Positions 33,992-42,149 of a stretch of 64,000 nucleotides of DNA are shown one piece after another; positions within the stretch are counted from its first letter, which is position 1; every line of letters begins with the position of its first letter. A program made the translations under genes and the position numbers. The notes beneath the pieces were generated by a model. That model worked only from the letters and a program-made list of their open reading frames with translations, ran no database searches and was not told where the DNA came from. The DNA is from Levilactobacillus cerevisiae (GTDB lineage Bacteria; Bacillota; Bacilli; Lactobacillales; Lactobacillaceae): positions 83,404-147,403 of the forward strand of contig NZ_RHNN01000004.1 in the NCBI RefSeq assembly GCF_003946245.1, read 5' to 3'.

Positions 33992-34414
33992 GTGATTACC
34001 GAAAATGCTAGCGGCGCGGTCGTGTACCGACTCGTCGATAATCAGATTCAGTACTTGTTGTTAAAGAGCGCTACCAGTAACTTCTGGGGCTTTCCAAAGG
34101 GTCACGTGGAGGGCGACGAGAGTGATATTCAGACGGCCGTTCGTGAGATTACCGAGGAGACCAGCCTGGTGGTTGCCATCAATCCAGAATTTCACGCCGA
34201 CTTGGATTACGATATGCAAAATGGCCATCACAAGCACGTGGTGTTGTACACGGCCTTAGTGCCAGCAGATAGCGTCATCAAACGCCAAGTCGTGGAAATT
34301 AGTGAATTTGGCTGGTTTACCTATCAGAGTGCCCGGGAAACGCTGAGCTACGAGAATCTTAAAGGGTTATTGGATCAAGCCAATACCTACCTGGAGGACC
34401 AGCATGGCGAATAA
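33992..34414 (+). CDS. Nudix hydrolase, diadenosine tetraphosphatase-like
   Basis: 140 residues. The Nudix box is GHVEGDESDIQTAVREITEETSL (about 34-56), with the RE..EE metal ligands intact. Preceding KSATSNFWGFPKGH is typical of Ap4A hydrolases. Likely role: breakdown of Ap4A or other nucleoside polyphosphates. Start GTG with GAGGAGG 10 bases upstream and TAAAAT -10 candidate at 33948. The 3' end overlaps the next gene by 11 bases. Confidence 0.88.
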   Translation: MITENASGAVVYRLVDNQIQYLLLKSATSNFWGFPKGHVEGDESDIQTAVREITEETSLVVAINPEFHADLDYDMQNGHHKHVVLYTALVPADSVIKRQVVEISEFGWFTYQSARETLSYENLKGLLDQANTYLEDQHGE

Positions 34415-34979
34415 AGTTTTGGTGATTACCGGGGCGACTGGGACGGGCAAGACCACGGTACAGGACTACCTGGTCAGTCAATACCCCGTCACCAAGGTCA
34501 TCACACACACCACCCGCCCACCGCGGCAAGGGGAAGTCGATGGCGTCGACTACTATTTTGAAACTGAAGCCAGTTTCCCCAAGAACCATTATTTGGAGTC
34601 GGTCGTTTATGCTGGCTACCACTATGGTTCCTCGCGGGAGGGCTTGGCTCGTGGGTTTGAGCGGGCACCCTTTGACGCCATCGTGTTAGACGGCAAGGGC
34701 GCCATCACCTACGCGCAGGAACTGGGAGACCAGGCCGTGATCATTTTCTTAACGGTCAGTGAACCAGATAAGCTGGCGCATCGCCTGAGCAAACGGGGTG
34801 ACGATGAAAAAATGATGGCCCAACGTTTAGCCAGTCCAGAATACCAGCGTGATTTGACCATGCCTCTGGCGTTGCGGGGCAAGGCGATTCAGTTGAACAA
34901 TGACAATTGGCAACAGACCCAGCTTAAGCTGGATGAGCTGATGACGCGGCTGGAGCGGACGGAGACGGCAGATAGTTGA
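34404..34979 (+). CDS. Guanylate kinase-like P-loop protein
   Basis: 191 residues. Walker A GATGTGKTT (9-17), then HTTRPPRQGEVDGVDYYF, the GMP-binding motif of guanylate kinases (TRxPRxGExxGxDYxF). It would convert GMP and ATP to GDP and ADP. The second half is less conserved than in housekeeping Gmk, so this may be the second, stress- or salvage-linked paralog that lactobacilli often carry. It overlaps the Nudix gene by 11 bases and is translationally coupled to it. Confidence 0.85.
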   Translation: MANKVLVITGATGTGKTTVQDYLVSQYPVTKVITHTTRPPRQGEVDGVDYYFETEASFPKNHYLESVVYAGYHYGSSREGLARGFERAPFDAIVLDGKGAITYAQELGDQAVIIFLTVSEPDKLAHRLSKRGDDEKMMAQRLASPEYQRDLTMPLALRGKAIQLNNDNWQQTQLKLDELMTRLERTETADS

Positions 34980-35033
34980 GTTTCCAGGTAAATATGGTAA
35001 ACTAACAGGGAATTCGGGTTTCCGTTCGCCTTA

Positions 35034-35210
35034 CCGGAAAATTAAAATGGGACCGGAACGCTGTGGGGAGGACGCTCCGAGCTATAGGACGGTCTCTGAG
35101 CTTGCTTTGAGCCTCTTAGTTCGAGTCTCAAAGACACCACTCATAGTAAGGACGTACCGTCCTTATTATGAGTCCCACGGCTGGGCCCATTTTAATTTTC
35201 CTCACGGCTG
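35034..35210 (+). repeat. A-like cloverleaf element, tandem copy 1
   Basis: Arms GGAAAATTAAAATGGG / CCCATTTTAATTTTCC differ from standard A arms, yet the core is the same: CGGAACGCTGTGGGG, CTCCGAG..CTCTGAG, CTTTGAGCC..GTCTCAAAG, ACTCATAGTAAGGACG / CGTCCTTATTATGAGT hairpin and CCCACGG. Confidence 0.75.
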
Positions 35211-35254
35211 ACACTGGTTCAACCCGTTCCCTGTTGGTTTATCAATTTCTTGAT

Positions 35255-35440
35255 GGGGTGTGGGTAGTTTGAATGTGACCGGAATGCTGTGGGAAGGACG
35301 CTCCGAGTCTGAGAAGCGGTCTCTGAGCTTGCTTTGAGCCTCCTAGTTCGAGTCTCAAAGGCACCACTTATAGGAAGGACGATTCGTCCTTCCTATAAGT
35401 CCCACGGCTGGGCACATTTAATCCGCCCTCATGGCTGACA
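35255..35440 (+). repeat. A-like cloverleaf element, tandem copy 2
   Basis: Same core as the preceding copy. The long hairpin is ACTTATAGGAAGGACG / CGTCCTTCCTATAAGT, changed on both strands relative to copy 1. The trailing flank CTGACACTGGTT..TTCCCTGTTGGTTTATCAATTTCT is shared by both copies, showing a segmental duplication. Confidence 0.75.
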
Positions 35441-35557
35441 CTGGTTTGAACCATTCCCTGTTGGTTTATCAATTTCTCGTTTTGGTCAGGTGAATCATTG
35501 GAGTATCTTGGATGCTCAGTATCGGTCTGGCAGCGGTTGCCAGTATGATTGGTTACT

Positions 35558-35753
35558 ATCTATGTAGGCGTGAGTGAGCCAAATTTAGGCTCAGCCGTGG
35601 GATTTTCCAAGTGTTCTACTTGGAAAATAGCGACTTTGAAACGCGATTTTGGCGGTCCAAAGCGAGCTAGCAGACCGTTTCCTAGGCTGCTGGCGTCCTC
35701 CCCACAGCGTTCCAGCCTAGATTTGGTGAACGGTAAGCCGGCAGTTTTAGACA
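35558..35753 (-). repeat. D-type cloverleaf element
   Basis: Arms TCTATGTAGGCGTGAGTGAG and the interior GCCAAATTTAGG / CCTAGATTTGGTGAACGG. The core has GCCGTGGGATTTTCC..GGAAAAT hairpin, CTTTGAAACGCG..GGTCCAAAG, GCTAGCAGACCG..TAGGCTGCTGGC and CCCCACAGCG. It precedes the Fur-family gene by about 75 bases. Confidence 0.75.
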
Positions 35754-35829
35754 ATGTTGCCGATGCTATTCAGACTACATTTCAACTAAAAATTAATACA
35801 AGCTACACCCAAGAAGGAGGGCCCCGATT

Positions 35830-36288
35830 ATGGCAGAATCTTTGACCACCGCCGTGGCAATTTTAAAAAAGAATAAACTGAAGATGACCAAGCAACGGCA
35901 TGCGTTACTTGAGTTCTTGCTGACGAACCAGGCCCACTACACGGACGTGGTCACCGTTGATGCGTACATGCGGACTGAATTTCCGGGGATGAGCCACAAC
36001 ACGGTTTACCGCAATCTGAAGGAATTCGAGGAAGTCGGCATCGTTGAGCAGAACACGGAACAGGAACGGGCCCGCGTGAAGTATCAGTGTGACCTTCACC
36101 ACCAACATCATCACCACTTTGTTTGTCAAAATTGTGGCAAGGTGATTGAACTACAGATGTGTCCAATGGACTTTTTCACCGACCAATTACCCGGTTGTGA
36201 AATTGCTGGTCACAGCTTTGAGCTCTACGGCCTGTGTGCTGAGTGCAAAGCGGCCGGCGTTCAGGAAGCAGACTTAGTGAAAAATTAA
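35830..36288 (+). CDS. Fur-family metalloregulator (Zur/PerR/Fur type)
   Basis: 152 residues. Winged-helix DNA-binding domain about 12-85 (MTKQRHALLEFLL, MSHNTVYRNLKEFEEVGIVE). The metal/dimer domain has QCDLHHQHHHHFVC, CQNCGKV and CAECKA, giving the two CxxC pairs of the structural zinc site and a His-rich sensor site. It represses metal-uptake or peroxide-stress genes when its ion is bound. The sequence alone does not settle Zur versus PerR. Start ATG with AAGGAGG 10 bases upstream. No obvious target operon is adjacent. Confidence 0.88.
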   Translation: MAESLTTAVAILKKNKLKMTKQRHALLEFLLTNQAHYTDVVTVDAYMRTEFPGMSHNTVYRNLKEFEEVGIVEQNTEQERARVKYQCDLHHQHHHHFVCQNCGKVIELQMCPMDFFTDQLPGCEIAGHSFELYGLCAECKAAGVQEADLVKN

Positions 36289-36363
36289 GAGAAATTTGAC
36301 AGATTTTTGAATTTCCTATGCGACAATGGGATTAATTACGTTAAATGGAAGGAGGAATGACGC

Positions 36364-36897
36364 ATGGGGTACCGCACACCACCCTTAATTACGCCATTCG
36401 CAATCGTATCAATGGCCTTGGCCCTTGGTGCAACCAACGTGGTCACCAACACGGTCACGAAGACGAATGAAGGGGCGACTCGGGTGTCTAACACGAGTTC
36501 GTCACTGGTTAGCAACATGTCTTCGAGTGATTCGAAGAAGGCTAGCGATAGCAGTAAAAAGAGTTCTGACTCATCCAAGAGTAGCTCCGACAGCAGCAGT
36601 GATTCCTCATCGGACAGTTCATCGACGGATACGGCTAGTTCATCCGCTAAGAAGACGTCGTCCACCGACAACAGCACGGCTGATACGACTGGCACTGGGA
36701 CGACCGGCTCAACCGGGACAACCACTTCCAAGAAGAAGACGTCCTCCAGTGCGGCTAGTTCATCGGCCACAACGAATGACACGACGAACAGTACCGACAC
36801 AGCAAGTGACACCACCGGGACCGCGGACACGGGTTCCAGCACGTACAGTCACACGACTTATGGTGCCAACAACACGACCGATGATTCCGGTCAATAA
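36364..36897 (+). CDS. Secreted Ser/Thr/Asp-rich low-complexity protein
   Basis: 177 residues, not assignable to a family. A hydrophobic N-terminal segment (about 7-24, PLITPFAIVSMALALGATN) looks like a signal peptide or anchor. The rest is disordered: Ser/Asp/Lys repeats (about 45-100) and Thr/Gly/Ser stretches (105-177). There is no LPxTG or other wall anchor. It could be a glycosylated surface or spacer protein. GGAGG at 36351 and ATG at 36364 are well spaced. The membrane protein gene follows 20 bases later, likely the same operon. Confidence 0.75.
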   Translation: MGYRTPPLITPFAIVSMALALGATNVVTNTVTKTNEGATRVSNTSSSLVSNMSSSDSKKASDSSKKSSDSSKSSSDSSSDSSSDSSSTDTASSSAKKTSSTDNSTADTTGTGTTGSTGTTTSKKKTSSSAASSSATTNDTTNSTDTASDTTGTADTGSSTYSHTTYGANNTTDDSGQ

Positions 36898-36917
36898 CGA
36901 AGGAAGGGGGACCGATA

Positions 36918-37895
36918 ATGCTTAGTTTCCTTGATATGGTCAACCATTATTTAGGCTACATCAACGTCAATGCGAAAATTAAAAACCGGATTTACGTGGT
37001 CATCGGTGCGTTAGGTGACCTGTACCTGTTCTACATCGCGGTCCGGTACCTGCAAAATAGTCACCCGTTCTGGGGACTGTTGATCTTATTGGTAGCTTTG
37101 ATTCTCTTATACTTTGTCTACTTGAATACCATCTATTTCTTCACTGAAAAGAAAGCACCCTTTGATATTTCACCGACAATTGAAAGATGGCTGCACATTA
37201 AGCCCAAAGACGCCGACATCGAGACGACTAAACCCGGTGTTCGCGGCGGCCGAAACATTCCCGCCAACGGGTACTTTGACGAGAAGAAAATATTACCCGG
37301 TAAATTAACGGCGAGCGCTCAGGATGCCCAGAACGTTCAGAATTTGGCGACTCAGCTGCAGCAGAACCAACTGCTACAACTAGACTATTCTGGTTTGGGT
37401 GATCGCGAAATTATGGAACAGACGCGCAAGAATGGCAAACCCGTTTACGCTTCGGGCCCCGGCATCTTGATTCCTTATTTTGAAATGAAGAATGAAGGCA
37501 ATCAGCTGGTGGTCTACGCGGGCCTGAACCAAGCTGAAAAGCAGCGGGTCGGTGTCGTCAGTACGGTCGGTCTTCAAAATGTGGCCGACGTTCGCGACCA
37601 AATCGAACTGTACTTGGCTAACGCAACCTTGGTGGGTGGCCCCTTCAAGGTGTTGGGCCGCACGTCACTGATTGAGCAACCTGGTGATTTCCAGGTTGCC
37701 GTACAGTTGGCGTATAAGCACAGCGATGATCAAGCCACGAAGCCATATAGTAGTGGGACTAGTACCAGCACGTACGGTTCCACGACCACGGCACCGCGCA
37801 GTACAACCACGCGGCGCACACGGTATGACAATGATCAACCAACGTCTACGAGTGACGATGAGCCGATGACGCGGACGTCACGGTATCGGCACTAA
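36918..37895 (+). CDS. Membrane protein of unknown function with disordered C-terminus
   Basis: 325 residues, not recognised. Two transmembrane helices (about 26-43 and 49-70) are followed by a soluble domain (about 85-275) with PANGYFDEKKILPGKLTAS, QLLQLDYSGLGDREIMEQ and YASGPGILIPYFEMKNEGNQLVVYAGLNQ. The Thr/Ser/Arg-rich tail (about 280-325) echoes the composition of the upstream secreted protein. AAGGAAGGGGG lies close to ATG. I recall similar proteins as conserved in lactobacilli with no assigned role. A terminator follows. Confidence 0.75.
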   Translation: MLSFLDMVNHYLGYINVNAKIKNRIYVVIGALGDLYLFYIAVRYLQNSHPFWGLLILLVALILLYFVYLNTIYFFTEKKAPFDISPTIERWLHIKPKDADIETTKPGVRGGRNIPANGYFDEKKILPGKLTASAQDAQNVQNLATQLQQNQLLQLDYSGLGDREIMEQTRKNGKPVYASGPGILIPYFEMKNEGNQLVVYAGLNQAEKQRVGVVSTVGLQNVADVRDQIELYLANATLVGGPFKVLGRTSLIEQPGDFQVAVQLAYKHSDDQATKPYSSGTSTSTYGSTTTAPRSTTTRRTRYDNDQPTSTSDDEPMTRTSRYRH

Positions 37896-37907
37896 ATAGT
37901 GAGATTA

Positions 37908-37946
37908 ACAGAGTCAGTCACCTTTAAGGGTGATTGGCTTTTTTTC
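37908..37946 (+). terminator. Terminator after the two-gene surface unit
   Basis: AGTCAGTCACC / GGGTGATTGGCT with loop TTTAA, then TTTTTTT. Confidence 0.8.
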
Positions 37947-38011
37947 TGCCCTGCCGCAAGTGACGCGACTATGACAGCTTGACTGGATGTGCTAGATTGC
38001 TAGGCGAAAAG

Positions 38012-38182
38012 TGCCACCTGCGGCTGCCAGAGATTCCGTCTGCTGTGGGGACCGCCTGCGGCCTGGGGAACGGTCCTCCGGCTCGGTTTGAAGCCTGTCC
38101 CAAAACGACAGTCTCCAAACGCGTCCCAGCTAACACCGTCGACACAGCTGACTCCATCTCTGTCCTCCTCCGGTTATGATTG
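38012..38182 (+). repeat. F-type cloverleaf element
   Basis: GCCACCTGCGGCTGCCAGAG, CTGCTGTGGGGACCGC, TTTGAAGCC, GTCTCCAAACGCGTCC, ACCGTCGACACAGCTG and TCTGTCCTCCTCCGG. Compared with 27062-27249 it lacks the CGTAACCTGAG hairpin half, so the H1 hairpin is deleted here. Confidence 0.72.
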
Positions 38183-38360
38183 TTTTTCAACCTGTAACAA
38201 TCGAGCACAAAATCTGTGGGTGATTCATGAGAATTGAGGCCCTGCTTACTTGAGTCGTTTGGTCAACTGAAATATTTTTGAAAGCAGGCCGAACCATGGT
38301 ACGTCTAATCTTTGAACCCTCAAATGGTCAGTAGGGGTGGGTAACCTAAAGTGGTTTACT

Positions 38361-38389
38361 TTGACCGGGTAAAAAATTTGGTTTAAACT
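38361..38389 (+). promoter_or_regulatory. Promoter of the glutamine-type ABC operon
   Basis: -35 TTGACC (38361-38366), 17-base spacer, -10 TAAACT (38384-38389), about 98 bases before the first ATG. Confidence 0.65.
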
Positions 38390-38487
38390 TTACTTTAGAC
38401 ACTTTAAAAATTCATTCTCAAGGGATTGAATGAGGCGCTAGTCCGCCGCAAGCACGGCAAACAAATCACTAGTGGAGGGAATACTTT

Positions 38488-39228
38488 ATGTCAATGATCG
38501 AATTTCACAACGTGGAAAAGTACTACGGCGATTTCCACGCGCTGCATAACATTAATTTAACGATTGAAGCCGGGGAAACTGTTGTTTTAATCGGGCCTTC
38601 TGGTTCCGGGAAGTCCACCTTGATTCGGACCGTTAACGGTTTGGAACAGATTCGCGATGGCCAATTGATTGTTAACGGCCAAGATTTAGCGAACCCCAAG
38701 ACTGATATGAACCGGATCCGGAAGAACGTGGGGATGGTGTTCCAACACTTTAACCTCTACGCCAACAAGACGATTCTGGAAAACATCATGTTGTCACCCC
38801 GCATTGTGCTTCACCGGGGCGAAGAGGAAAACAAGAAGGTTGCCATGGAAATGCTCGATCGGGTTGGTTTGGCCGATCAAGCACCTAAGATGCCATCCCA
38901 ACTTTCTGGTGGGCAACAGCAACGTATCGCCATTGCGCGGTCGTTAGCCATGAAGCCAAAATGTCTCTTATTTGACGAACCAACCAGTGCCTTGGACCCC
39001 GAAATGATCGATGATGTACTGAACGTTATGAAGACCATCGCCCGGGACTCCAGTATGACGTCTTTGGTTGTGACCCACGAAATGGGCTTTGCCCGTGAAG
39101 TGGCCAACCGGGTTATTTTCATGGCTGACGGCCGGATTTTGGAAGACGATTCTAAGGAAACCTTCTTCGATGGCCAGCCAACCAACGAACGGGCTCGTCA
39201 ATTCTTAAGCAAGATTTTGACGCACTAA
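38488..39228 (+). CDS. glnQ: Polar amino acid (glutamine-type) ABC transporter ATPase
   Basis: 246 residues. Walker A GPSGSGKST (about 35-43), NLYANKTILENI Q-loop region, signature LSGGQQQRIA, Walker B CLLFDEPTSALDPEM and VVTHEMGFAREV, the standard HisP/GlnQ subgroup. It drives uptake of glutamine, glutamate or another polar amino acid. First gene of a four-gene operon (ATPase, binding protein, two permeases) with GGAGGG 8 bases before ATG. Confidence 0.92.
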   Translation: MSMIEFHNVEKYYGDFHALHNINLTIEAGETVVLIGPSGSGKSTLIRTVNGLEQIRDGQLIVNGQDLANPKTDMNRIRKNVGMVFQHFNLYANKTILENIMLSPRIVLHRGEEENKKVAMEMLDRVGLADQAPKMPSQLSGGQQQRIAIARSLAMKPKCLLFDEPTSALDPEMIDDVLNVMKTIARDSSMTSLVVTHEMGFAREVANRVIFMADGRILEDDSKETFFDGQPTNERARQFLSKILTH

Positions 39229-39249
39229 TAACGGGGAGGAAAGCTCACA

Positions 39250-40083
39250 ATGAAAAAATTAATTCGCAGTTTGAGCCTGCTGCTCTCCCTGGTTGCCTTG
39301 ACGGTCATCGTTAGTGCGTGTGGGAATAAACTGTCCTCACGGAACGTCTACAAAACCGATCAACAATCCAAGACAATTACTTGGGGGGTCAAAGCAGATA
39401 CCCGGTTATTCGGGTTGCTCGATACCAAGGACGGGAAGATCAAAGGGTTTGAAGTGGACTTAGCCACAGCACTCACCAAGCAGATGCTTGGCAAGGATGC
39501 TAAGGCCAAGTTCATTCAAGTAACGAGTTCGACGCGGATGCCCATGCTGAAAAATGGGAACATCGACGCCATCATCGCTACCATGACCAATACGCCAGAA
39601 CGACGGAAGCAAGTCACTTTTTCAAACACCTACTTCTTTGCCGGTCAATCATTACTGGTTAAAAAGGGTAGTAGCATTAAAAATGTCAAAGATTTGAACA
39701 AACAAAAGGGCACGGTCCTGGGAGTTGTTGGGTCTGATTCAGTGGAAAACGTGGCGAAGGTCGCTCCCGATGCCAAGGTCTTACAATTGACCGACTACGC
39801 CCAAGCAATGACGGCGTTGAAGTCCGGCCAAGGCCAAGCGCTGACAACCGACAACGGGATCCTTTACGGGATGTCCGTGCAAAACCCGGGGTATGAAGTT
39901 ACCGGGGGCACGTTCGTTTCCGAACCTTACGGGATTGCCATGGATAAGAACCAGACGCCGTTTAGAAACGCGACGAACACGGCTTTGGCTGAGTTGCGGG
40001 CAAACGGGACTTACAACAAGCTCCTCCACAAGTGGTTCCACAACGTGAAGGGCTTCGACTACAAGGAGGCGGCTAAAGAATGA
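39250..40083 (+). CDS. glnH: Polar amino acid ABC transporter substrate-binding lipoprotein
   Basis: 277 residues, SBP_bac_3 family. Lipobox VSAC gives lipidated Cys25. The ligand-binding fold shows GFEVDLATALTKQM, the arginine motif MTNTPERRKQVTFSNTYFFAGQSLLV and VSEPYGIAM near the hinge. The RR of TPERR usually holds the substrate carboxylate, which fits a glutamine/glutamate/arginine-type ligand. Its stop overlaps the next start (ATGA). Confidence 0.92.
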   Translation: MKKLIRSLSLLLSLVALTVIVSACGNKLSSRNVYKTDQQSKTITWGVKADTRLFGLLDTKDGKIKGFEVDLATALTKQMLGKDAKAKFIQVTSSTRMPMLKNGNIDAIIATMTNTPERRKQVTFSNTYFFAGQSLLVKKGSSIKNVKDLNKQKGTVLGVVGSDSVENVAKVAPDAKVLQLTDYAQAMTALKSGQGQALTTDNGILYGMSVQNPGYEVTGGTFVSEPYGIAMDKNQTPFRNATNTALAELRANGTYNKLLHKWFHNVKGFDYKEAAKE

Positions 40084-40718
40084 TTCATATCTTTGCAAAT
40101 TATGGAGGCACGCTCCTTTATGGCCTAGGCCAAACGCTGCTTTGCAGTCTGCTTGCCTTGATCTTCAGCTTGATTCTCGGGACGCTCTTTGCCTTACTTG
40201 AAGAGTCTCCTAGCAAGTTCGCCCGGGGTGTTGCGCGGGTCTACATCGAAATCTTCCGGAACATTCCCTTACTGGTGATCACCATGTTCTTCTACGTGGT
40301 CTTCCCACTGTACGTCATCAAGATGAATGGGTTCACCGCCGGAACGATTGGGTTAACGCTCTACACCTCAGCCTTCATCGCTGAAACGGTGCGGGCCGGC
40401 ATCCAGTCCGTTGATCCTGGTCAAATGGAAGGGGCCCGCGCCAACGGGTTATCTTTCTGGCAGGCCATGCGGTTCATCATCTTGCCCCAAGCCTTTCGTT
40501 ACGTGATTCCGCCACTGGGTAACCAATTTGTGAACCTGGTCAAGAACTCTTCAACGTTAGCCTTCGTGGGTGGCTTTGATTTGATGTACCAAGGGAACGT
40601 CATCGCGTCCAGTTCACTGGAAACCATTGCGGCTTATTCCGCAGTCGGGGTCCTCTACCTGGTCATCACGATGCCCATCAGTTACTACATGCGCTACTTA
40701 GAAAAACGGTTAGCTTAG
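40080..40718 (+). CDS. glnP: Polar amino acid ABC transporter permease 1
   Basis: 212 residues, five to six helices, HisMQ type. FRNIPLLV, YTSAFIAETVRAGIQSVDPGQMEGARANGLSFWQAM is the EAA loop that contacts the ATPase, and LPQAFRYVIPPLGNQFVNLVKNSS the coupling end. It overlaps the binding-protein stop by 4 bases and pairs with the next permease as a heterodimer. Confidence 0.9.
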   Translation: MIHIFANYGGTLLYGLGQTLLCSLLALIFSLILGTLFALLEESPSKFARGVARVYIEIFRNIPLLVITMFFYVVFPLYVIKMNGFTAGTIGLTLYTSAFIAETVRAGIQSVDPGQMEGARANGLSFWQAMRFIILPQAFRYVIPPLGNQFVNLVKNSSTLAFVGGFDLMYQGNVIASSSLETIAAYSAVGVLYLVITMPISYYMRYLEKRLA

Positions 40719-40733
40719 GGGAGGAGAATAAAT

Positions 40734-41390
40734 ATGTTACAAAACTTTATTGATGCCTACTCCCCAGATAACTTACGCTACCTGTTCGGTGGACTTGGTA
40801 TTACGATTCTGGTTTCCGTCGTGTCCATCATTGGGAGTTTCATTATCGGCTCGATTCTCGGAATCATTCGCTACGTTAAAATTAAGTATTTTTCAGCAAT
40901 CGTCGGGTTTATCATTGACGTTATTCGGAATTTGCCGCTGATTTTAATTCTGTTCTTTACTTACTTCGGGTTACCCAATTTGGGGGTTAAACCAGAAATC
41001 ATTCCGGCGGCCATTCTGGCGATGACGATTTTTGAATCCACCATGCTGGCAGAAATTGTCCGGTCTGGGATTCAAGCCGTTGACTCCGGCCAAATGGAAG
41101 GGGCCCGTGCCAACGGGTTGAGTTACTGGCAAGGTTTGTGGTACATTGTGTTACCGCAAGCCATGGTCAAGATGATTCCCGCCATCGTGAGTCAGTTCAT
41201 TTCGCTGGTTAAGGATACGTCACTGGCAACCATCATTCTCTTGCCAGAAATGCTGTACCGGTCACAAATTATTTATGGCCAAAACACCAACTACATCATT
41301 CCGATGTTCGTGGCGATTGCGCTGATGTACTTTGTGGTTTGCTACTGCTTGTCCGTCCTCGCCCGGTACTTGGAGAAACGCCAGGCTTAG
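40734..41390 (+). CDS. Polar amino acid ABC transporter permease 2
   Basis: 218 residues, the partner of the preceding permease with the same EAA loop (STMLAEIVRSGIQAVDSGQMEGARANGLSYWQ) and LPQAMVKMIPAIVSQFISLVKDTSL. GGGGAGGAG lies before ATG. It is the last gene of the operon; no simple terminator follows, but an A element starts 13 bases after the stop and may serve as one. Confidence 0.9.
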   Translation: MLQNFIDAYSPDNLRYLFGGLGITILVSVVSIIGSFIIGSILGIIRYVKIKYFSAIVGFIIDVIRNLPLILILFFTYFGLPNLGVKPEIIPAAILAMTIFESTMLAEIVRSGIQAVDSGQMEGARANGLSYWQGLWYIVLPQAMVKMIPAIVSQFISLVKDTSLATIILLPEMLYRSQIIYGQNTNYIIPMFVAIALMYFVVCYCLSVLARYLEKRQA

Positions 41391-41403
41391 GAATTAAAAC
41401 ATC

Positions 41404-41588
41404 GCCTCCGGGATGGTGAAAATGAGGCCGTGGCGCTGTGGGCGGGCGCCTGGAGCCGAAAGGCGGTCTCCAGGCTTACTTTGAGCCGCTGAGAAGCGCG
41501 TCTCAAAGATACCAATTCCCTAAGCGACCAAAACGTCACTAAGGGAATTCCCACGGCTTGGCTCATTTTCACCATCCCTGCGGCTGAC
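41404..41588 (+). repeat. A-type cloverleaf element directly after the permease stop
   Basis: GCCTCCGGGATGGTGAAAATGAG / CTCATTTTCACCATCCCTGCGGC arms (perfect 17-base AT-containing stem), CGCTGTGGGCGG, GCCTGGAG / CTCCAGGC hairpin, CTTTGAGCC..GTCTCAAAG, AATTCCCTAAG / CTAAGGGAATT hairpin and CCCACGG. One of the cleanest A copies. Confidence 0.85.
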
Positions 41589-41762
41589 ACTGTCTTAATG
41601 CCACACTGGCGGTTCTCCACGACTGTTCTTTCTGAGTGGTTGATTGCGATGGCCACTGGGTTGAACAGTTTGTTATCTATGATTTAATCATGTAAATATG
41701 AGCTCACTCATTTCGGTTTTAGAAATGGGTGGGCTTTTTTAATTTGTGGGTGATTACTATTT

Positions 41763-41941
41763 TCGGCGGCGAGTTCAAGGTGCCCTGCTGTGGGGTCGGT
41801 TCCAGCCTGAGGAGCGGGCTTTCACCTCGACTTTAAACCTGGGGAATCACCAGTCTCAAAGGTCGTCCCGTGGCCTAAGCCGAGAAAACTCGGCTAATGC
41901 CATCGACACAGATGGGCACCTTGACTCGCCTCTGGTCACTT
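41763..41941 (+). repeat. B-type cloverleaf element, left tip missing
   Basis: GGCGGCGAGTTCAAGGTGCCC pairs with GGGCACCTTGACTCGCC. CTGCTGTGGGG, CTTTAAACC..GTCTCAAAG, GTCCCGTGGCC, GCCGAG/CTCGGC hairpin and ATCGACACAG are present. 41589-41762 contains only an AT-rich stretch with a GAGCTCACTCATTTC / GAAATGGGTGGGC hairpin followed by six Ts (about 41700-41740), a likely terminator. Confidence 0.78.
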
Positions 41942-42039
41942 ACATTGGTGGCTTATGTTTCTATGGACAGTGGGAATTGTTTGAATGATACTCTTGTCTC
42001 GTGTCATGTTCCTTCTTGAATGGCATTCGAACCTGCACA

Positions 42040-42095
42040 CAAATAAGGCGTAGACCATCCCGTTATGAGATGTGCCTACGCCTTAATTTGTGATT
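42040..42095. terminator. Bidirectional hairpin downstream of hflX
   Basis: ACAAATAAGGCGTAG pairs with CTACGCCTTAATTTGT across an 18-base loop. T-rich sides on both strands fit a shared terminator. Confidence 0.7.
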
Positions 42096-42149
42096 TTGTT
42101 AAATTAGCTTTTTTGAAAGACCGGATAGCCTCGAAACAAAGGAATGATC

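Noticed and set aside
36336..36842. 168-codon frame antisense to the Ser-rich gene
   Set aside because: Its Val/Leu/Glu-rich sequence is what the complement of Ser/Asp/Thr codons gives. The plus-strand gene has the ribosome site and signal sequence.
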